Assembly (NCBI GenBank): GCA_031772625.1
Contig: CM062813.1
Coordinates: 698,642,115-698,706,114 of the forward strand
Direction: 5' to 3'
From: Pinus tabuliformis
Taxonomy: Eukaryota > Streptophyta > Pinopsida > Pinales > Pinaceae
DNA: 64,000 nt
The notes beneath the pieces were generated by a model. The model worked only from the letters and a program-made list of their open reading frames with translations, was not told where the DNA came from and made no database searches. Numbering within the stretch: position 1 is the first letter of the stretch; each line of letters opens with the position of its first letter. Shown here in pieces: positions 57,381 through 64,000 of the stretch. Both the position numbers and the translations under genes were made by a program.

Positions 57381-58443
57381 TGTTATAGACATTTTTGTGC
57401 CTCGCAGCATGGAGCATGAAATGTCAATAATTACAGGGATCCTCAGTCCCTAAACATGTTGTTCTTACCCCTAGAGGAACAAGGTCAGCAAACCACAGCA
57501 CTTCCTATCAGTTCTCCACCTGAAAACACTCAAAAACAGGCTATTTTTGGATCATGTCAGCTGCTCCACTGAGCATCTGTGCTGAATGTCAACTGCTCCT
57601 CCTTGTACCTGCGCTGAAAGTCAAAACCAATGAAGGCTACCTGCGCCGGGCGAGATTGGCCAAGTGGCACAGTCATTCTGCAAGGTGTCAACTGCCCAGG
57701 AAGCTTCCAAACTGACACTTGGTTCAAGGAATTCGCCCTATGATGAGTAAGAGGTACTTGATCTCCATGTGGAAGCAAGGATCTCCAAGTGGACTCAAGA
57801 ACTGAAGTTTAACTGAAGAGGGAGAGGACACAAGGCAGCTTTAGGTCAGTCTCAAGCTGACTCATCCTTTCTCCAAATCTCCTATATATAGAGCTCTTCT
57901 ATGAGGTCTAGGGAGGCTGGAATTTTGTGCAAAGCAAGGAAGTGCTGTTGGTCTACAGTTAGAGCTATTGGGTGATTGCTTTTATAGAGGGGAAGAGGAG
58001 ATTTCTTGCTGCTGGGGAGGTGCTGCTGGATTGGAGCCATTTATGGTTGTAACCTTCTCAGAACCTTTTTCTTCTATCAATAAAGCTTTGATGTTCTCCT
58101 ATATACTTGTATTGCAATGATGTATTGTTTTTATCTGTATATTTGATTCATTCTAATCCATGCATCAGTTATGAGTACATGTTTCTTGTAGTTTCCCTCT
58201 CTTGTTTTTGCAGGATCTTTGTGTAGCTGGGCCGGCAAAGGGAGCAAGGAGCTGGGAACAAGAGGCAAAGAGAGAAGACAGGATCGACGAAAGCGAAAGA
58301 CATCGGTTGGTCAATCTTTTCTTCCTTCTCTGTACTTTCATAAAGGAAAAATATCAAAGCTTTACTTTCAGTTGTTGCTAAGGAACTATCACCCTTAGAG
58401 TAGGGATAGGGTCATTCCGAGTCGGATACTTTTCCCCACAACA
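57381..58443 (+). repeat. 3' LTR of the young element
   Basis: 1063 bases, nearly identical to 50193-51255. Confidence 0.97.
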
Positions 58444-58448
58444 CTGGA

Positions 58449-59117
58449 GGTCTCTGCATGAGTGGATGTCTCCACTCAGTCTCCTCTCAACATCTCCAAT
58501 AGTGGCTCCTCCACAATTGTCTGAGACTTCTTCTGGGACTGCATGTTGAGAGGTAATTTACTCTCCCTCTCAATGACCAAGTCTTTAACATTGGCCTTGC
58601 TCCTCAAGGCTTTGCATGCATCTTGAACCTCAAGAGCATACATGTTCTGTACCTGTGAACCAATCTGTTTCACCTATCCTGTGGTGATGTGTCGAAGGAA
58701 AACCTTTCCCTTATTGAAGACAACATCTTAGTCTTTGTCCTCCAACATCGCGATCGATACCAAGTTCTTCTTTAGTCCAGGCACATACTTCACATCTGTC
58801 AAGGTGATAGAAGCTCCATGCTCCCTCTAAAAAGCAACCATGCCCACTCCTGAAACACTATACCTTTCATTGTCACCCATCTCTATGAGTATCTTGAGGT
58901 CTTTCTCCTCCAAGGTACTAAATAAAATTTTATCGCCGATCATGTGGAATGAGGCTCGACTGTCAAGAAACCAACCACAACCCATTATCGAAGACACCAT
59001 GTATGCGATGAGGGTGAAGTCCATTTTGAACTGAGAGGCCAATGCCTCACCTTCAGATCCTTCCAAGGATCCCTTCTTGGACTTCTTTGATGGGAAATTA
59101 GTTGCATAAAGACCCAT
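58449..59117 (-). pseudogene. Copia-2 protease-region fragment
   Basis: CGWFLDSRASFHMIGDKI (within 58827-59117) corresponds to the Copia protease active-site region, followed by strands ILIEMGDNERYSVSG. 58476-58673 (QVQNMYALEVQDACKAL) continues the polyprotein toward integrase. Broken element. Confidence 0.7.
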
Positions 59118-59342
59118 CTTGTGACAATTAAATCATCTCACTTTAGATTTGTCACCCTTCTTCCCTCCATGAGAAGAACTCAATTTGGGATGAGAATCCT
59201 TCTCCTTCCCTTTCCTTGCCTTACTCGCTAAGGCCAAATTTTCTTCAACCTCCTTGGATGAAGAACTGTCTCATGTGTTCCTCCTGATCTCCTCCTGCAT
59301 GAGATCCGACCACAGTCATACCCAATCTGGTAGTTTCTCCCT

Positions 59343-59849
59343 TCAATTCACAGAGTCTTGGTAGCTATGCCAGCTCTTCGGAAGGCCAAGGAGAGCGAGG
59401 CTCACCATATCATCATTGGTAGTAGTTATTCTGACACTTCTAAGCTCATCTCTACAAGTGGTGAGCTTGTTTAGATATGTGGAAATAGTATCACTGTTCT
59501 CCATATTGATTCTTCGAAGCTTATCCTTGAGCGCCAATTTCCTCTGGTCGCTATTGTTCTGATATAGGTCCTTCAATGTCTTCCACATTGAAAATGGAGT
59601 CTCCTTCCCATGGAGACTCGAGATAATATGGTCTCGAACTCCCTCAAGGATGATCCGTCTCGCCCTCGCCGCACACTTCTTGCATTCAGCCAACTCTTGT
59701 GTATAAGTTAAACCTGGCTTTGGGATTTCTTGATCAATGAAATCCTTCAAACCATTGTCTTCTAATACAACTTCCATGCGATCTTTCCATGCTATGTAAT
59801 TCGAGTTGTCATCCAAGGCATACTCGAGTCTCAATCCATAGAATGCCAT
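59343..59849 (-). pseudogene. Copia-2 Gag
   Basis: 168 residues: LDDNSNYIAWKDRMEVVLED opening, then the UBN2-type capsid region (ILEGVRDHIISSLHGKETPF, MWKTLKDLYQNNSDQRKLAL, LNKLTTCRDELRSVR, LALLGLPKSWHSYQDSV). It starts about 120 bases left of the 5' LTR and primer site as expected for gag. The open frame is long, so decay here is slight. Confidence 0.9.
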
Positions 59850-59966
59850 TGACCAACCTGAAGTATGAGATGAATTCGATTTGTACCTTCAATCCCGAAC
59901 TTCAAACTTCGAATTTCCCTTCTCAGTATACTGTTCACAGCTCTGATTGCGTTTGCTCTAATACCA

Positions 59967-61001
59967 TGTAGAATTTCCTGCAAATTCTATACAAATCTAC
60001 CTCTGAGATCTATGTAGAAAATCTGACTATAGATTAACCTGATAATGCAATTTGAATAAAGAAAAATACTTGATCTACTTCTACTATCAAACTTGCGAAA
60101 GCTTAATCGATTTTGAGCAAGATCAAACATAACACATATAACAGAGAAGAAAAATCAATCACACATGAAACACAGAAGAATACTTTGGGGAAAGCCTCAG
60201 CTAAAAACCTCGCTATTTGTATTATCATACAAGGTGGAAATACATCTAAATTATACAAAGCCTTAGCTCTCATAGCTAGCCAGCTCTCAGTACAATCCTC
60301 CTAGATGCTCACAGGAAAACAAGGCTTCTCACAAACCTTCTCCTCTGCCCTCCAAGCCTCCTATTTCCTTGCATTGTTTCTCTTGGGTGATCCTAATGTT
60401 ACCAAGTGTAACACTGATCACTCACACTGATCTCACACCCTGTAAAACTGCGCAATCGTCAAGGAACCTTACCTTGACTGCATGGATGAGTTTCCCTTAT
60501 AGGAAAACACATGCAACTGATAGTACACTATCCTTGACATTTAGCTCCACTGGGTCTTTCTCTAAATAGACATGCATGAGTTTCTAATGAGGGAATCTTC
60601 AATTATCTGGAGTACACTTGTTGAGTGCATGCATGCATCAACTGACTGATAACTCACAATTAGTTACTCAAATAGTTTGGAGCTAATTTAATTGGACTTA
60701 ACTTAGTTAACTGAGCTAACTAATTACAACTCAAATATAACTCATCCTTATCTCCTTAATTAAGGGATAACTTCCTCAATCAAAGGGATAATTGTTGCAT
60801 GACTTCACAAAGACTTCATGTTTGAATTTCTCCAACTAATTAACTCAGGATGAATTAATTAATTATTTTTCAAACAGTTGGTGAGACTAAATTCGAATTT
60901 TAATTCTCAATTTTAATTCAAGGACAAATTAAAATTGGAATATCCTGAAATTATATCCTTAGAAATGCTATTTTCAGCATTTCTTGTTGCTATTTTCGAC
61001 A
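59967..61001 (-). repeat. Copia-2 5' LTR
   Basis: TGTAGAATTTCC...TTTTCGACA in plus orientation, 1035 bases, matching 48528-49514. Confidence 0.9.
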
Positions 61002-61006
61002 TGATC

Positions 61007-61851
61007 TGAGAGGGAGGAAGTGAGGCTGAGACACCTGTTGACAACCTTGTGGTGCTCCTCTTATCCCTGCTAACCTGCTACTAAAGTAAGGCACAAATGG
61101 AAGCAAACTAATAAACAACCAATCCAATCTACACTACTTGCAATGGAAATGCATCTAAAAGAAAATTAACAATGAAGCTATGAAACTACACTAAACATAC
61201 TTATACAAGAAAGAGGAGCCTTGGCTGCTAGGGTTTGCCCCTAACCCAAGAGCTTCAACCCTCTGAGTTAACTCAGTGTTGGCTCGAAACAAAACTCATT
61301 CTTATTACCAAAACAAAAATTACATCAATAACACTTTCACAAGTCCGGAACTCAAAAAGAGCTTAGAGTTTTTCAACAAAAAATTAGAATCCCAATGAGG
61401 CTCTAGGCCTCTTTACTTATACAATTGAAGTCCCAAACGACTTCCTTAAAATCAGGGAGGCTCGGCTATCAAACTCGAGATAAACTAGCTCTTTATCTCT
61501 CACTTGCTCGGCTGCCTTCTAATCCTCATGGATTCACTGCTTGCACTCCGAGATGGTGTGATGGATGGAGGAATACTCGAATGGGGGATAAGTAAATGAG
61601 GAGGATTTACCTCCTACAATCCCTCTCCCTTATCCCATTCTAGTTTTAACCTTAGTATTTTCAAAAATTCCTTGATTTTCTCCTTCAATATTGCATTCAA
61701 TGCATATTAGTCCACTAGGCATAATATCCAACTCTAACTCATCTCATAAACAAAATATAATAAAAAACATGTAATAAGTTGTGAGAAAAATTGGTTTGAC
61801 TAAGCTAGGAGGTGAATTAAGGCCCACATAATTACCCAATGATGAGGCTTA
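61007..61851 (-). other. Unassigned; possible LTR-polypurine junction
   Basis: No gene. On the minus strand a purine tract AAGGGAGAGGGAT (complement of 61619-61631) is followed by TGTAGGAGG at 61618, which looks like the start of a 3' LTR extending leftward; I found no second copy to confirm it. Confidence 0.3.
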
Positions 61852-62627
61852 TCAGTGAACATCAACAAAAACAGTTGAAATAGGTGAGCCAAACAACTCA
61901 CAATCAAGAGGACCAAATGAACCTATGGATAGAGGATGAGGAGATAACACATCATCACAAACATCATATTCATAGTCCAAACCCTTGAAAAAATTCTGTG
62001 TATGTGGGGTAGGAGAATATGGTGGCAAATCAGCGGATGAACTCTCAAGTTCTCCTACTTCAACTTGTGGAAATGGAGTTGTTAGATGAGGGGAAGACAA
62101 AGTGTCACTTGGAATAACAACTTCATTCCTCATAGATTTACGAGCTCTATAATCGAGGTATGCTAGGAGACTTTTGAAAGACTCATATTCTTGTGGATTC
62201 ATAGAAATATGAACAATAAATTCAAATTTATCTTTCTTTAAATTCCAATCAATATCATTTTCAGAAAATTTAAGACAAAAATGAATGAAACAGTCGTGCA
62301 AATCACTAAGAGATTCATTAGGTGCTTTTAGCAATGGCATGATTTTCTTGAAAACATGTTTGTAATCATAACTTTCAAAGGCATGATAAATCTCCTTGAA
62401 AAAATGTTTGAAAGAGTAAATAGAGGTGGTTGGAAATGTGTGACACCCTTCCTTGACGTGCACTTTGAATGTGAGAATGAACGACCTACATGCAACATCC
62501 TTGCAATGAATATTATGTTTGGTGCAGAATTCAAAAAAGTGAGCAGTGTGCATAAGAATGGTTGTTTCACCTTGCCATCAAATTTTAGATTTGACAAGTC
62601 ATGAATTATTCCTAGAGGCACTTTCAT
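61852..62627 (-). pseudogene. Ty3/Gypsy gag relic next to LTR-A copy 2
   Basis: Leftward capsid-like stretch: IYSFKHFFKEIYHAFESYD, LLKAPNESLSDLHDCFIHFC and LAYLDYRARKSM, followed by an acidic, proline-rich linker (SSPHLTTPFPQVEVGELE). It lies about 130 bases inside LTR-A copy 2, the normal gag position. Reading frames are disturbed; old. Confidence 0.65.
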
Positions 62628-62759
62628 ATCAGCGGTTTTAGAAAAACATGTCAGGGTTAAGATTTGGGAAGAAGCTATTAAAGAAGTGGAAAGTTAAAAC
62701 AGACTTCATGGGATTAGCTTGTCATCTGGCCCTCCTTCTAGCACCAAAATAGTTGATGG

Positions 62760-64000
62760 TGTTGTACCCGCCAACATTCAGGGGATCTACCCAATATGAA
62801 GTCCCAATTAGACATCACAGTGTTTGGTGGAGGAGTCCCATTCGAAATATGGCTCAATTGTCAATGCAGTGGGTTTTGATGATGTACCTTAGCTGAAATA
62901 ACGTATAAAGTGGTGTATGGTGAATTTGGTGGGAACAAATGTGTGACTTTGTGGAAATTCAAGTGCAATGCATGGAGGTTCTAACACACAAAAAATGAGT
63001 GAGTCCCTTAGAAGTCTGTAATAGTACGTAGCTTAGAAGGAATACATGAGCATAAAGACATCACAAGCTAATCTATGAAATAGTTCACAAGTTAATAGTG
63101 ATGGAATTAAACAACAACATGTATTCAACAAGATTTGTACCAATGCAAACAAAATAGTTCATAAGCATAAGCATAAGTTAAATAACATACATTGCAAACA
63201 TAACAAGAATAGTCCTACTATATTCACAACATCTACATGAAAACGTGTCAGCTCTAAGCTTTTATTAAGTGAAATTTCCAATCATACATATACCATTAAT
63301 GGACCACTAGCCCCAATAGTGGAACATGAATTCAACACCTGCTCCTCCAAAGAAAGATACTCCCTCTATGCTACGGAGAAGCCAAGGCTCTCACAAACTC
63401 CCAAGCTCCTAATTCTAAGCCTAAGCCTAGCCAAAAGCTTCACTCCCAAAAGCACTTTACATTAGTTATGAGGGTATATTTATAACAAAAGGGGTGACTA
63501 TTCACTTCCCCTTGTGACTCATGGACCTCCCTCATGACTCTTAAACTTCTTTACAAAATGACTCTTTACATTCATTACATCATGACTCTTCACATTCCAA
63601 TATTGACACTTGGAATTCCACTTACAAATTAATTACAAAAGAATATTATAATACACTCGTACCCATATAAGACAAAATTGGGTAGAGCCCACAATATAGC
63701 CTAATAAGACAAAATAGTTAAGCTTGAGTTTAGGGAAACTCCATCTCACCAACTTCCACTTTATGTTTCTCAGTTACGTAATGGTGCCAAGCTTTGTACT
63801 GCGCAATGACATCCCCAAATTGTGTGATGGTGTTAGACTAGAAGCAGACTCTAGCCTCCATGGCATCCAGGTACACTGACTTGGAACCGATTTGTGTTTC
63901 CTTCTTGAGCAGGAGCAACATCGTGTTGATTTGGACAAGGCCACCAATGTACTTGTGCATATTCTATTTGTTTACTTCAAGATATCCCTTGATGGATACC
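62760..64000 (-). repeat. LTR-A copy 2 (runs off the window)
   Basis: Matches 27626-28367 and 32649-33165 continuously, showing the pre-insertion state of the site occupied by the chromodomain element in copy 1 (gggtgactattcac near 63492). Minus-strand TATA box at 63477-63484. Confidence 0.85.

Larger units (their letters stand above)
50193..58443 (+). mobile_element. Young gag-protease-only LTR retrotransposon (tRNA-Arg primed)
   Basis: LTRs 50193-51255 and 57381-58443, each 1063 bp, TGTTATAG...CACAACA. I noticed one difference between them (near 50431), so insertion is recent. Target copies ctgga are at 50188-50192 and 58444-58448. The primer site TGGCGACTCCGCTGGGGA (51259-51276) is a perfect complement of tRNA-Arg(ACG) 3' end with CCA, as in the Tat/Ogre group. 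A purine tract tttagggggcaac precedes the 3' LTR. Only one long ORF exists (Gag-protease, 52974-54551), and no polymerase or integrase is visible in the remaining ~2.8 kb. It looks whole for a non-autonomous element and must use enzymes in trans. A diverged solo LTR of the family is at 17836-18905. Confidence 0.95.
48528..61001 (-). mobile_element. Copia-2: Ty1/Copia element split by a younger element
   Basis: LTRs at 48528-49514 and 59967-61001 (about 1.0 kb, clearly diverged in places), target copies tgatc at 48523-48527 and 61002-61006, primer site TGGTATTAGAGC (complement, just left of 59967) close to initiator Met, and purine tract GAGAGGGAG before the 3' LTR. The interior amounts to only about 2.2 kb: gag and a protease fragment on the right (58449-59966), and a short remnant on the left (49515-50187). 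RT and most of integrase are not visible, so it is incomplete. The LTR element 50193-58443 sits inside it. Confidence 0.9.

Overview
The window reads as heterochromatin-like, intergenic DNA of a large-genome seed plant. A gymnosperm such as a conifer is my guess, from the density and age mix of the nested LTR retrotransposons, but angiosperms with giant genomes are not excluded. I found no convincing host gene, rRNA, functional tRNA or CRISPR array. Almost everything interpretable is transposable-element DNA, much of it element-inside-element, and several insertions are proven by target-site duplications (TSDs) readable directly from the sequence.

Layout. 1-1685: Ty3/Gypsy-type relic and a Copia LTR scrap. 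1831-12429: a long-LTR, gag-only element (E1, TSD gtact) whose 5' LTR was later hit by a 3.8-kb hAT DNA transposon (1991-5762, 8-bp TSD gtccatgt; the 3' LTR keeps the empty site). A tRNA-Arg-like relic lies just before the E1 3' LTR. 12435-17237: a leftward locus of unrecognised ORFs. 17284-26796: a leftward Copia element (Copia-1) with ~1.8-kb LTRs carrying ~115-120-bp tandem repeats; its left LTR holds a solo LTR (TSD ctata). 26797-33353: a gag relic and a long LTR (LTR-A), itself split by a 4.3-kb chromodomain Ty3/Gypsy element (28368-32643, TSD gtgac). 33354-38060: a fold-back MITE-like unit, a 610-bp LTR with initiator-Met primer site, a charged coding-like stretch and a 41-bp tandem repeat array. 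38083-45609: an end-to-end LINE (22-bp TSD, A-tail) with ORF1, ORF2 (endonuclease, RT, RNase H) and an additional third ORF. 45632-48527: relics and an (AT)n tract. 48528-61001: a leftward Copia element (Copia-2, TSD tgatc) split by a very young gag-protease-only LTR element (50193-58443, TSD ctgga, 1063-bp LTRs in which I saw one difference). 61007-64000: gag relic and a second LTR-A copy.

How the parts relate. The young 50-58 kb element, the solo LTR at 17.8 kb and, by analogy, E1 encode at most Gag or Gag-protease and so must have relied on polymerase and integrase supplied elsewhere. The most striking unexplained signal is in that young element: a chain of predicted H-type RNA pseudoknots, most clearly tiling 55821-56230, with further copies in the leader upstream of its gag ORF. 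Their stems differ between copies by compensatory pairs while their topology is kept. The LINE's third ORF, the 13.5-16.2 kb ORF cluster and the tRNA-Arg-like relic are the other leads.
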